From: Bacteroidales bacterium
GTDB taxonomy: Bacteria; Bacteroidota; Bacteroidia; Bacteroidales; Dysgonomonadaceae
Direction of reading: 5' to 3'
DNA: 8,226 nucleotides
Assembly: GCA_012518155.1 (NCBI GenBank)
Contig: JAAYTC010000060.1
Location: 1 to 8,226, forward strand
This document shows positions 1 to 6,604 of the stretch, piece after piece; positions within the stretch are counted from its first letter, which is position 1; each line of letters begins with the position of its first letter. Both the position numbers and the translations under genes were made by a program. The notes beneath the pieces are model-generated. The model had not been told where the DNA came from. It saw nothing but the letters and a program-made list of their open reading frames with translations, and did no database searches.

Positions 1-983
1 ATATCATCAGCGGCATCGCCTCTCATTTCCGAGACCTACTGGTATGCAAGGACCCTGCCACCGCGCATCTCTTCCAAGTGGGTGCAACCATTCGTGAACG
101 TTATGTGGAAACTGCCAAACGATGCGATCACCTATTGCTTTACGAAGCGATAGAAATTGCCAACAGTTGCGATCTAAACTATCGTATCAGCAAAAATAAA
201 CGATTATTGTTAGAGCTTACCCTCATCCGTTTATGTCAACTATCGGGAGAACCAACACGCCCTTCGAAGGAAAAAAAAAGCGAACTTAAACCAATAGTGC
301 CTAGTGAGGAGGCTGCCTCCCCCAAGGACAGCACGCCCGCCCCAGCCACTAAAGAAACATCCGCCGAGGATACACCTAACCAAACCGGAAAAACGGCATC
401 CGCAACGGGAACACCCACTCAAACTACCAGGGAGGTGCCCACCACGGGAACACCCGTTCAAACCGGCAAAGAGGCACCCGCGACGGGAACACCTTCCTCT
501 CCCAAAAAAAAGGACCTTTCCCAGACGAAAATGGGCGTTTCAATCGCGTCGTTAACGAACAAAAAAGCAGACGAGGAAACAGAGCCTCAAACAGAGGCTT
601 CACCCAACACGGGAAACGGGAGCAATCTATTTACAGAAGAACAGTTGATAGCAGCATGGACAGAGTATGCTGATCAATTAATAGAAGAAAAGCTGCTCAA
701 AAACACCATGTCGCTCTACCTACCCAAGATGAAGAGTGAAACCCTTTTCGAGGTTGAGGTAAATACCGAGCTAAACAAACAATACATCACGGACAACAGC
801 AATGCCATTCTCGCGCATTTGCGTGAAAAACTGAAAAATGACGATATATCGATGACGCTCACCATCGCGAAGGTGAACGCGATAAAAAAACCAGTTACCT
901 CTCATGAGATTTTTGAGGAGATGGTAAATCAAAACCCCTCCCTACAGAAACTTTCTGATGAATTTGGACTTGAATTGATTTGA
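1..983 (+). CDS. dnaX: DNA polymerase III subunit gamma/tau, C-terminal part (5' end outside window)
   Basis: This is the clamp-loader ATPase subunit, which loads the sliding clamp; the long tau form also couples the loader to the polymerase core. The open frame enters from the left edge (first full codon at 3) and ends at TGA 981-983, so the ATPase domain is missing and the GTG at 78 is not a start. Seen here: a helical segment typical of the end of DnaX domain III (about 3-260, with ASHFRDLLVCKDP and a LLLYEAIEIAN-like helix), then a Pro/Thr/Lys-rich linker (about 250-600) with 13-residue repeats, then a folded C-terminal domain of about 120 residues (about 610-983) containing an AW.EYADQL segment and the KPVTSHEIFEEM / NPSLQKL end seen in Bacteroidota DnaX. 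An A9 run at the domain/linker border may generate a short gamma form. The M15 peptidase gene follows after 5 nt. Identity is by family recognition and is strong. Confidence 0.9.
   Translation, partial: IISGIASHFRDLLVCKDPATAHLFQVGATIRERYVETAKRCDHLLLYEAIEIANSCDLNYRISKNKRLLLELTLIRLCQLSGEPTRPSKEKKSELKPIVPSEEAASPKDSTPAPATKETSAEDTPNQTGKTASATGTPTQTTREVPTTGTPVQTGKEAPATGTPSSPKKKDLSQTKMGVSIASLTNKKADEETEPQTEASPNTGNGSNLFTEEQLIAAWTEYADQLIEEKLLKNTMSLYLPKMKSETLFEVEVNTELNKQYITDNSNAILAHLREKLKNDDISMTLTIAKVNAIKKPVTSHEIFEEMVNQNPSLQKLSDEFGLELI
270..297 (+). other. Candidate slippery A9 site with stops in both alternative frames (dnaX gamma/tau switch)
   Basis: Nine consecutive A's (271-279) followed by G span the zero-frame codons GAA AAA AAA AGC. 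A -1 shift, or a transcript with one extra A, reads AAG CGA ACT and stops at TAA 287-289. A +1 shift, or one missing A, stops at TAG 295-297. The run sits exactly where the conserved domain ends and the low-complexity tau linker begins, so either slip would release a gamma-like protein. A 10-bp palindrome (CCTTCGAAGG, 261-270) lies immediately upstream. A GGAGG/CCTCC hairpin with a 3-nt loop (308-320) lies downstream, but about 28 nt away, farther than usual for a ribosomal frameshift stimulator. That makes polymerase slippage, as in Thermus, the likelier mechanism. Function is inferred; the sequence facts are direct. Confidence 0.5.
327..494 (+). repeat. 39-bp in-frame tandem repeat in the dnaX linker (four units plus a partial)
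   Basis: Four consecutive 13-residue units, beginning at 327, 366, 405 and 444, follow a pattern like TGTPxQTxKExPA and end in a partial unit at 483-494. The first two units are diverged; the last two and the partial are close in DNA, with the string ACGGGAACACC recurring at 405, 444 and 483, exactly 39 nt apart. The repeat lies in the unstructured tau linker, where length change would be tolerated, and looks like a coding minisatellite that grew by slippage or unequal exchange. Confidence 0.85.
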
Positions 984-988
984 GTTAA

Positions 989-1708
989 ATGAGATTACTT
1001 CTCCCCCTTTTTTTAATTGTTGGTTGTTTCCTGACCTGCTCTCTCCCTTCCTGTTATCACTCTCAGAAACAAACTTCTGACGCCGAGAAAACGCCCATTC
1101 CAATAGTCAATAGTCCGCAAGAATCGGGAGACCCCCAGTTGGAACAATTGGTTGTTGCTCCCATGTACCCCGACACCATTGTAGATGCTCGATACACCTT
1201 CGATGAAGCAATAGCAGGGTCAAGTGCCCCGCCGGAGGTGATCCAGCAATTGGAGCTGATTGATGTAATTTACCTCTCCACCGATGGAAAAATACACAAA
1301 GGACAACTGGTTGCAAACCGGAAGATCGCTGATGATCTAAAACATCTTTTTGAGTTCATGCTTGAGGAAAGCTTCGTGATTGAGAAAGCGATCCCGATCG
1401 TTTATTACGAGTGGAGCGATAGCCTTTCGATGGATGACAATAACAGTTATAGTTTTTGTTACCGCGATATCTCCTATTCAAAACACGCCCACGGCATGGC
1501 GATTGATATCAATCCTCGTTTTAATCCATTGCGGTGGAAAAACGAGAATCGCCCCCATCAACCGGAAGGCGCAGTGCTCGACACCACGGTAAATGGCACC
1601 CTCTACCCCGCACACGCCGTGGTAAAGGAGTTTCGAAGATTAGGATTCCGCTGGGGACACACCTTTACGCGGTATTGGGACGACCATCATTTCGAGAGAA
1701 CATGGTAA
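989..1708 (+). CDS. M15 family zinc peptidase (D,D-/L,D-carboxypeptidase-like), exported, probable lipoprotein
   Basis: This 239-residue protein is predicted to cleave peptidoglycan stem peptides in the envelope. It has a hydrophobic N-terminus (residues 1-20) with two possible lipoboxes, IVGC (Cys13) and LPSC (Cys22), so it is probably a lipoprotein, although the signal peptide is short. A low-complexity tether follows to about residue 60. The catalytic region carries the M15 signature S-x-H-x-x-G-x-A-x-D (Ser164, His166, Gly169, Ala171, Asp173), and DDHHFE near the end (His234) supplies the third zinc ligand, as in VanY and phage endopeptidases of the M15C type. The start is fixed by an in-frame TAA at 986-988. 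It lies 5 nt after dnaX and is probably co-transcribed, although the functions are unrelated. It converges with yifB. The exact bond cleaved cannot be read from sequence. Confidence 0.85.
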   Translation: MRLLLPLFLIVGCFLTCSLPSCYHSQKQTSDAEKTPIPIVNSPQESGDPQLEQLVVAPMYPDTIVDARYTFDEAIAGSSAPPEVIQQLELIDVIYLSTDGKIHKGQLVANRKIADDLKHLFEFMLEESFVIEKAIPIVYYEWSDSLSMDDNNSYSFCYRDISYSKHAHGMAIDINPRFNPLRWKNENRPHQPEGAVLDTTVNGTLYPAHAVVKEFRRLGFRWGHTFTRYWDDHHFERTW

Positions 1709-1760
1709 AATTCCCAGTTGGCTCTGCTCATCAGGCTTAACGATGTAGAATTCTGAACTG

Positions 1761-3305
1761 CTACCTAGACCAAGTGTCGCTGTCTAAGTTGCGGTAATTA
1801 ATTGCCTCGGCTATGTGATGCGGTTCGATATGGTTACATCCTTCCAAATCGGCAATCGTACGAGATACCTTTAGAATCCGATCATACGCCCGCCCCGACA
1901 GTGAACGCCTCTCCATCGCCGTTCGTAAAAGCTTTAGTCCCCTTTCGTCCGGGACAGCATATTTTCTCAGCGTGCTAGCCCTCATCTGCGCGTTGCAAAA
2001 GATCCCTTTCTCTTTTTCTTTTCGGAATCTACGAGATTGTATCTCGCGTGCTTTAATAACCCTGGCACGAATCTCCGCGCTGCGCTCAGCAGGAATTTCG
2101 TTGGACATGTTTTCGAAAGAAACGGGAACTATTTCGACCTGTATATCTATCCGGTCTAACAGCGGCCCCGATACCTTGTTCAAATAAGAGTGTACTGCCC
2201 CGGGCGAGCAAACACACTCCCTTGCCGGGTGATTATAATAGCCACAGGGACAAGGATTCATGGCAGCTACCATCATAAAGCTCGCGGGGTAATTCACGGT
2301 GTATCGTGCACGGGAGACAGTAATTTTTCTATCCTCCAAGGGTTGGCGCATCACTTCGAGGACACCCCTATTAAACTCGGGAAGCTCGTCCAAAAAAAGC
2401 ACCCCGTTATGGGCGAGGCTAATTTCACCGGGTTGCGGGGAAGCACCTCCTCCGACCATCGCGACATTACTTATGGTGTGGTGAGGCGATCGGAACGGCC
2501 GATGAGTCATCAGCGATTTATTCAAGTCCGTCATCCCTGCCACACTATGGATCTTTGTGGTCTCCAATGCCTCTTCGAACGTAAAAGCCGGCAAAATCGA
2601 AGGCATTCGTTTTGCCATCATCGACTTACCGGCTCCGGGAGCTCCCACCATTATAACATTATGGCTGCCGGCTGCTACCACTTCCAATGCTCGCTTCACG
2701 TTCTCCTGCCCCTTCACTTCAGAAAAGTCAAACTCGAATAAAGGCCTATTTTGATTGAGTTCTCGCTCAATATCTACCACCGTTGGCGGTATCGTATGAT
2801 CGCCGTTGAAAAAGTCAACAACCTCTCGGATAGTATGCACACCATAAATATCCAATCCTTTTACTACCGCGGCCTCTTTCGCGTTCTCGGCAGGCAATAA
2901 GAATCCCTTAAAGCCATTTTCCTTTGCCATAAGTGCCATGGGTAACGCTCCTTTCAGCGGGAGAATGCTCCCATCGAGGGACAACTCTCCCATGAGCAGG
3001 TAACGATTTAATCGCGATGATTCAATAGAGCCTGAGGCAGCAAGTATTCCTACTGCCAATGGTAAATCGTAGGCCGACCCCTCCTTCCGGATATCGGCGG
3101 GCGACATGTTAATGACAACTTGTTGACGGGGAAATTTCAACCCGTTTACCTGGAGTGCCGATACGATACGCTCGTGGCTCTCCTTCACGGATGCATCCGG
3201 TAATCCCACCAAGAGAAACCGAATACCTCTGGAGCAGTTTACTTCAATGGTTATTAGTTTGGCATCAATACCCTGTACAGCTGCTCCAAACACTTTGACC
3301 AGCAT
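1761..3305 (-). CDS. yifB: YifB/ComM family Mg-chelatase-like AAA+ ATPase
   Basis: A full-length family member of 514 residues. Domains in order: an N-terminal Lon-protease-like (ChlI) fold at about 1-170 beginning MLVKVFGAAVQGIDA, with the family string LVGLPDASVKESHERI; an AAA+ Mg-chelatase domain at about 190-400 with Walker A GAPGAGKS (221-228), RPFRSPHHTIS (269-279), Walker B VLFLDE (302-307) and the LLDRIDI segment (382-388); a four-cysteine insert NPCPCGYYNHPARECVC (Cys352, 354, 364, 366), which is typical of the family and may bind metal; and a C-terminal helical domain with LSGRAYDRILKVSRTIADLEG (469-489). In Vibrio and Haemophilus, ComM is a hexameric helicase that promotes branch migration during natural transformation; a role in recombination of incoming DNA is assumed here, not shown. 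It starts 12 nt after the lipoprotein gene and is probably in the same transcript. All motifs are intact. Confidence 0.93.
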   Translation of the reverse strand: MLVKVFGAAVQGIDAKLITIEVNCSRGIRFLLVGLPDASVKESHERIVSALQVNGLKFPRQQVVINMSPADIRKEGSAYDLPLAVGILAASGSIESSRLNRYLLMGELSLDGSILPLKGALPMALMAKENGFKGFLLPAENAKEAAVVKGLDIYGVHTIREVVDFFNGDHTIPPTVVDIERELNQNRPLFEFDFSEVKGQENVKRALEVVAAGSHNVIMVGAPGAGKSMMAKRMPSILPAFTFEEALETTKIHSVAGMTDLNKSLMTHRPFRSPHHTISNVAMVGGGASPQPGEISLAHNGVLFLDELPEFNRGVLEVMRQPLEDRKITVSRARYTVNYPASFMMVAAMNPCPCGYYNHPARECVCSPGAVHSYLNKVSGPLLDRIDIQVEIVPVSFENMSNEIPAERSAEIRARVIKAREIQSRRFRKEKEKGIFCNAQMRASTLRKYAVPDERGLKLLRTAMERRSLSGRAYDRILKVSRTIADLEGCNHIEPHHIAEAINYRNLDSDTWSR

Positions 3306-3317
3306 CTGTTTGAGTTT

Positions 3318-4454
3318 TTATTCTAAATCGGTTATTATTAAATTTTCAGATGATTTTTTTATTTCGTCCACGATCCCTTGTGCGGCAATATTTCTCACCT
3401 GAATCGTTCGATCGGGAGAAATCAAAATATTAAATGGCACGTATTGAACATTGTAATTATCCACGATGTCAGCCCCCCAGCTTCTCTTTTCCGCTACCAC
3501 TGTCCAAGGAATAGAATCACTCTCGACATATTCAACGGGATGTGATTCAGAGTCGATATAGATCGTAATAAATTCAACGCTGTCTCGTTGTAAATGATCG
3601 TAGGCATTTTTCAGCAACTCCACGGTCTCTCGCGACTTGATTCCTGTAGTGGAGATGAACGAAAGAAGCACGTATTTCCCCGAAAAGTCCGATGATTGAA
3701 TCCTGTTCCCCTCATCATCTGTTAGCTGAAAATAAGGCATGGACTCTCCTTCCGCCGATCGGCTTAATTTATCAGAGTAAGCGTTGAGGCTGACCGCCAT
3801 TGCTGTTTTCGTCACATCCCCTTGCAAGTATCCCAACACCCTCTCTAGTGCCGCGGGGTTATCACTGTTCATGAAAAAGTTACTGATAAGGATCAAGCTG
3901 GATAACTTCGTGGGATTCTCCTTGATACGCTCCTCGGCTTTCAAGGTTAATTCATGGTTAAGTGAATTCAATTTACCCATCTCTTCGTGACGGTTGATCG
4001 AGCTATTGAATGAGGTGTCGTTTTCATTCACTTCCCGCTGATTATTTAACAACTGCCCCCTCTGCATGAGCAGCTCCTGATTCTCGGTCTTGAACGAGGT
4101 AAGGTCGTCATTGATATCGTTTCCGTTGATACGGATTAAATCTGAAAAGCGAGCATCCCCTTTAACCGTCAATTTTTGATCTTCATCCGCGAAAACCACC
4201 GCTGCACTCTCGTAATCGTTCAAATAAAGTGAGAAGGTTGTCAACGTATCCACATCGATTGGATATTTGAACTTTCCTTTATTCCCCACCGAAATAGTAT
4301 CTATGACCAAGCTATCTGCCGCGAAATAAGACGCAAGAATATAGGGAGAATCTAAATTTAAGATCTCTCCTTTTATAACGCCTCCTTCATTTTTACAAGA
4401 GGCAATGCCCCACAAAATGAAGCAAGATATTATAAGAAAAAAATACTTTGTCAT
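3318..4454 (-). CDS. Lipoprotein with DUF4369-like N-terminus and cysteine-less thioredoxin-like domain
   Basis: This 378-residue envelope protein has a lipoprotein signal (hydrophobic 4-17, lipobox IASC with Cys20). Residues about 25-110 form a beta-rich region resembling DUF4369, found in many Bacteroidota TlpA/ResA-like proteins. Residues about 115-235 are helical and charged. Residues about 240-365 resemble a thioredoxin/AhpC-TSA fold: PYFQLTDDEGN, then SGKYVLLSFIS, a Val-Pro at 339-340 in the cis-Pro position, and a closing ISPDRTI strand. Where CxxC should follow the first strand, the sequence reads STTGIKS (268-274). The mature protein has no cysteine except lipidated Cys20, so it cannot be a thiol-disulfide reductase; a binding or scaffolding role is possible. 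It is the first gene of a unit with yifB 12 nt downstream and has a promoter match about 100 nt upstream. Domain calls are by recognition. Confidence 0.8.
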   Translation of the reverse strand: MTKYFFLIISCFILWGIASCKNEGGVIKGEILNLDSPYILASYFAADSLVIDTISVGNKGKFKYPIDVDTLTTFSLYLNDYESAAVVFADEDQKLTVKGDARFSDLIRINGNDINDDLTSFKTENQELLMQRGQLLNNQREVNENDTSFNSSINRHEEMGKLNSLNHELTLKAEERIKENPTKLSSLILISNFFMNSDNPAALERVLGYLQGDVTKTAMAVSLNAYSDKLSRSAEGESMPYFQLTDDEGNRIQSSDFSGKYVLLSFISTTGIKSRETVELLKNAYDHLQRDSVEFITIYIDSESHPVEYVESDSIPWTVVAEKRSWGADIVDNYNVQYVPFNILISPDRTIQVRNIAAQGIVDEIKKSSENLIITDLE

Positions 4455-4555
4455 AGCCGATCTACTTTACACAACTTCGTACTGCTTTTCCGCGTTTTTT
4501 ATTGTCTCAACTTCGATACCCGAATACGCGATAAAGACTATCATGTAAGAGTCGA

Positions 4556-4586
4556 CAAAGATATTCTATTTTTTTTAATTATTCAA
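4556..4586 (-). promoter_or_regulatory. Putative Bacteroidota sigma-70-type promoter for the lipoprotein-yifB unit
   Basis: Read on the minus strand, TATCTTTG (4563 down to 4556) matches the -7 consensus TAnnTTTG exactly. A TTG (4586-4584) lies 20 nt upstream, in the place of the -33 element, with an A-rich spacer. Transcription would begin near 4550, leaving a leader of roughly 95 nt before the lipoprotein ATG at 4454. This is a consensus match only. Confidence 0.5.
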
Positions 4587-4615
4587 TGATTTTCACATTT
4601 ATTTATTTGATTTTA

Positions 4616-4661
4616 ATTTTCACGCGAAGGATTGAATATGCTCAGTTCATTTTCACGCGAA
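4616..4661 (+). repeat. 13-nt direct repeat, 33-bp period, in the divergent intergenic region
   Basis: ATTTTCACGCGAA occurs at 4616-4628 and again, perfectly, at 4649-4661. A shorter relative, ATTTTCAC, occurs at 4589-4596. The core CGCGAA appears a third time inside the adjacent palindrome (4675-4680). Spacings are close to three helical turns (33 bp) between the full copies. They could be paired binding sites for a regulator of the glycosyltransferase; no known family consensus is recognised. Confidence 0.6.
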
Positions 4662-4664
4662 AAA

Positions 4665-4688
4665 TAGTTAGCTTCGCGAAGCTAACTA
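4665..4688. repeat. 24-bp perfect palindrome directly upstream of the glycosyltransferase start
   Basis: The half-site TAGTTAGCTTCG (4665-4676) is followed at once by its exact reverse complement (4677-4688). In RNA it could fold as a 10-bp stem with a CGCG loop, ending 7 nt before the ATG at 4696, so it would cover the ribosome-binding region. A T7 run follows at 4699-4705, inside the first codons, but it is about 10 nt from the stem and so not a normal intrinsic terminator. It may be an operator, a translational control hairpin or a small palindromic repeat element. Confidence 0.75.
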
Positions 4689-4695
4689 GTGAAGT

Positions 4696-5685
4696 ATGTT
4701 TTTTTCGATCATTATCCCGGTATACAACCGTCCCGATGAGGTGGACGAATTACTCCAAAGCCTTTGCGAGCAAACTCATAATCAGTTTGAAGTGATCATC
4801 GTGGAGGATGGCTCTTCCCGTGATAGCCAAGAAGTAGTGGATAAATACCGCGAACGGCTCAGCATTCGATACCACGAGAAAACCAATTCGGGCCCGGGGC
4901 TATCGCGAAATGCCGGAGCCGAGTTGGCATCACACGATTACCTGATTTTCTTTGACTCCGACTGCATCATCCCCCCGACATATCTCGAAAATGTTTCTCT
5001 CTTTCTTGATGACCAGCACGTGGATGTTTACGGTGGCCCGGACGCGGCACTGCCAACCTTCACCACCGTTCAGAAAGCCATCAATTACGCGATGACCTCT
5101 TTCTTCACCACCGGTGGCATACGTGGCCGGAAGCGATCGATGGATACCTTCCTTCCGCGCGGCTTCAACATGGGCGTGTCAAGAGAAGCATTTGAAACGG
5201 TAGGTGGTTACCGTAAAATGCGGTTTGGTGAGGATATCGACTTAAGCTTGCGCCTTATTTCAGCCGGTTATGCAACCGCGCTTATTCCCGATGCACACGT
5301 GTACCATAAGCGGCGAACAAACTACCGTCAATTCTTTAAACAGGTATATAACTTCGGGATCGCGCGCATCAACCTTTTTCTACTGCACCCCGACTCGCTA
5401 AAGGCGGTACACTTGCTACCCAGCTTATTTGTAATTGGCATGGCCTTCACGCTCCTTCTTGCTCCACTTTTTCCGCCTCTCTTGTTAATTCCGGGGACTT
5501 ACTCCCTTCTGCTCTTCATCGACTCATTCACGAAAAATCGATCCGTGAAAGTGGCGCTTCACAGTATAATTTCCTCTTGGATACAATTGATCGGGTACGG
5601 CACCGGCTTTTTAGTAGCGGCATGGAAACGCTTGGTACTTCGAAAAGGAGAATTCAGGGCGTTCGAGAAAAAATTCTACGATTGA
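4696..5685 (+). CDS. Family 2 (GT-A) glycosyltransferase with C-terminal membrane segments
   Basis: This 329-residue enzyme should transfer a sugar from a nucleotide-sugar donor on the cytoplasmic face of the membrane. The GT2 fold begins at once with FFSIIIPVYNRPDEVDELL. VEDGS (36-40) is a nucleotide-binding acidic motif, DSD (87-89) is the metal-binding DxD, and GED (178-180) in MRFGEDIDLSLR is the usual catalytic-base region. Residues about 238-276 and 290-310 are hydrophobic and probably form membrane helices, followed by a basic tail. The acceptor and sugar are unknown; no polysaccharide cluster flanks it, so a stand-alone envelope glycan or glycolipid role is the most that can be inferred. 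The start is fixed by an in-frame TGA at 4690-4692. No Shine-Dalgarno sequence or TAnnTTTG promoter is visible; a palindrome lies just upstream. It ends 25 nt from upp, which converges on it. Confidence 0.88.
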   Translation: MFFSIIIPVYNRPDEVDELLQSLCEQTHNQFEVIIVEDGSSRDSQEVVDKYRERLSIRYHEKTNSGPGLSRNAGAELASHDYLIFFDSDCIIPPTYLENVSLFLDDQHVDVYGGPDAALPTFTTVQKAINYAMTSFFTTGGIRGRKRSMDTFLPRGFNMGVSREAFETVGGYRKMRFGEDIDLSLRLISAGYATALIPDAHVYHKRRTNYRQFFKQVYNFGIARINLFLLHPDSLKAVHLLPSLFVIGMAFTLLLAPLFPPLLLIPGTYSLLLFIDSFTKNRSVKVALHSIISSWIQLIGYGTGFLVAAWKRLVLRKGEFRAFEKKFYD

Positions 5686-5710
5686 CCGGTATTTTTGCAA
5701 GTGGCGTTCA

Positions 5711-6370
5711 CTACTCTTTCTGCCCGTAGGCCAGATCGCCCGCGTCGCCAATACCAGGTACGATATAGGATGATTCATTGAGTCCCGGGTCAATCACGGC
5801 GGCCCAGATGGTGGTTTTATCGGCCGGGAAGTTTTTCTGACAATATTCTATAGCCGGTTGACTAGCAATGATAGTTGCTATGTGTATATGGGCAGGTGTT
5901 CCTTTGGTAAGCAGTGCACGATAAGTAAGCTCCATGCTGCTTCCCGTGGCCAGCATCGGGTCGGTTACGATCAATGTTTTCCCCTCTATGGAAGGTGATG
6001 CGATGTACTCGATATGGATATCGAACGATTGATGTCCGGTCTCTTTGTATTTTCTGTAAGCCGATACGAACGCGTTATCGGCGCCGTCGAAGTAATTCAG
6101 CATACCATGATGAAAGGGGAGCCCTGCACGCAATATAGTAGCAATAACCACCTCTTCATTCAGCACGTTCACCTCTGCCACATCAAGAGGGGTATCCACC
6201 TCTATTTTTTTATAATCCAGCGTTTTGCTGATTTCGTACGCCATGATTTCGCCAATCCGTTCGATGTTTCTACGAAATCGAAGGCGGTCGCCCTGGATAG
6301 AAACGTCCCTGATTTCACGAATGTAGGAGCTAAGCAACGATTTATTTTCCGAAAAATTATACAGTTCCAT
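5711..6370 (-). CDS. upp: Uracil phosphoribosyltransferase
   Basis: It salvages uracil: uracil plus PRPP gives UMP and pyrophosphate, in the cytoplasm. With the start at 6370 the protein has 219 residues, close to the 217-218 I expect for Bacteroidota relatives, and begins MELYNFSENKSLL. An ATG at 6394 is in frame and would add eight residues (MTYLANKS) with no counterpart I recognise; it has a GGGAGA about 13 nt upstream, so it cannot be excluded. Family motifs are intact: DRLRFRRNIERIGEIMAYEIS near the N-terminus, ATILRAGLPFHHGML, the PRPP loop LIVTDPMLATGSSM (about 133-146), and the uracil-binding end YIVPGIGDAGDLAYG (about 202-216). It is transcribed divergently from pckA and converges on the glycosyltransferase with no clear terminator between them. 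Confidence 0.95.
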   Translation of the reverse strand: MELYNFSENKSLLSSYIREIRDVSIQGDRLRFRRNIERIGEIMAYEISKTLDYKKIEVDTPLDVAEVNVLNEEVVIATILRAGLPFHHGMLNYFDGADNAFVSAYRKYKETGHQSFDIHIEYIASPSIEGKTLIVTDPMLATGSSMELTYRALLTKGTPAHIHIATIIASQPAIEYCQKNFPADKTTIWAAVIDPGLNESSYIVPGIGDAGDLAYGQKE

Positions 6371-6410
6371 AGATTTGTTCGCTAAATAGGTCATCTTTTA
6401 TAAAGATTCT

Positions 6411-6428
6411 CCCGGTTTTTATGCCGGG
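6411..6428 (-). promoter_or_regulatory. Small GC hairpin in the predicted upp leader
   Basis: On the minus strand CCCGG and CCGGG form a 5-bp stem around an 8-nt A-rich loop. It lies between the putative upp promoter (6471-6464) and the two candidate ATGs, and the 3' arm runs into GGGAGA, the only purine-rich ribosome-site candidate. It could affect upp translation, but a stem this short may be chance. Confidence 0.3.
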
Positions 6429-6463
6429 CCGTGAAAGAAAACCAGTAATACATTTTCGGAAAA

Positions 6464-6471
6464 CAAAGGTA
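6464..6471 (-). promoter_or_regulatory. Putative -7 element of the upp promoter
   Basis: TACCTTTG, read from 6471 down to 6464, matches TAnnTTTG exactly. The expected -33 position holds only a weak GTTC-like sequence. Initiation near 6457 would leave about 63 nt to the ATG at 6394 or about 87 nt to the ATG at 6370. This is a consensus match without experimental support. Confidence 0.45.
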
Positions 6472-6547
6472 CTCTTTTTCTCTTCTCGCTTGAACTTTTG
6501 GCCCTTTTTTTTGTTCAAAAGAATGGTTTTTGCCCTAAAAGGCGCGC

Positions 6548-6571
6548 AATTAAAGAAATTTTTCTTTAATT
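6548..6571. repeat. AT-rich inverted repeat in the upp-pckA intergenic region
   Basis: Two perfect 11-nt arms, AATTAAAGAAA (6548-6558) and its reverse complement (6561-6571), are separated by TT. It lies just upstream of the -33 position expected for the pckA promoter (about 6573), a good place for an activator site or an UP-like AT-rich element. It is not followed by a T tract suited to termination in either direction. The rest of the roughly 300-nt gap is AT-rich and holds only the two promoter candidates and the small upp leader hairpin. Confidence 0.6.
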
Positions 6572-6596
6572 CTTTTACATGTCTCAAGAATTTTAT

Positions 6597-6604
6597 TATT
6601 TTTG
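6597..6604 (+). promoter_or_regulatory. Putative -7 element of the pckA promoter
   Basis: TATTTTTG matches TAnnTTTG exactly. About 20 nt upstream is a T-rich CTTTTAC (6572-6578) in the -33 place, a weak match to TTTG. Initiation near 6611 would give a leader of about 60 nt before the ATG at 6672. The leader is AT-rich, without a Shine-Dalgarno sequence, as is usual in this phylum. Confidence 0.5.

Noticed and set aside
304..555. 83-codon plus-strand frame inside dnaX
   Set aside because: It is the +1 shadow of the Pro/Thr-rich linker; its repeats come from the same minisatellite.
2190..2741. 183-codon open frame on the plus strand opposite yifB
   Set aside because: It is fully antisense to the well-conserved AAA+ ATPase, and its translation shows no recognisable family features.
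4665..4705. Palindrome plus T7 as an intrinsic terminator
   Set aside because: The T run starts about 10 nt after the stem and lies within the coding start of the glycosyltransferase, with no plus-strand gene directly upstream to terminate.
4586..4795. 69-codon plus-strand frame overlapping the glycosyltransferase start as a possible leader peptide
   Set aside because: It begins in the AT-rich intergenic repeat region and runs 100 nt into the glycosyltransferase out of frame; the repeated FTR-like residues only reflect the DNA direct repeat.
5686..5710. Bidirectional terminator between the convergent glycosyltransferase and upp genes
   Set aside because: The 25-nt gap has no stem beyond the ACCGGT hexamer and only a T5 run, so no terminator can be supported.
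6357..6587. 76-codon minus-strand frame overlapping the upp start
   Set aside because: It overlaps the upp start in another frame and covers its promoter candidate; the composition looks like chance reading of AT-rich DNA.
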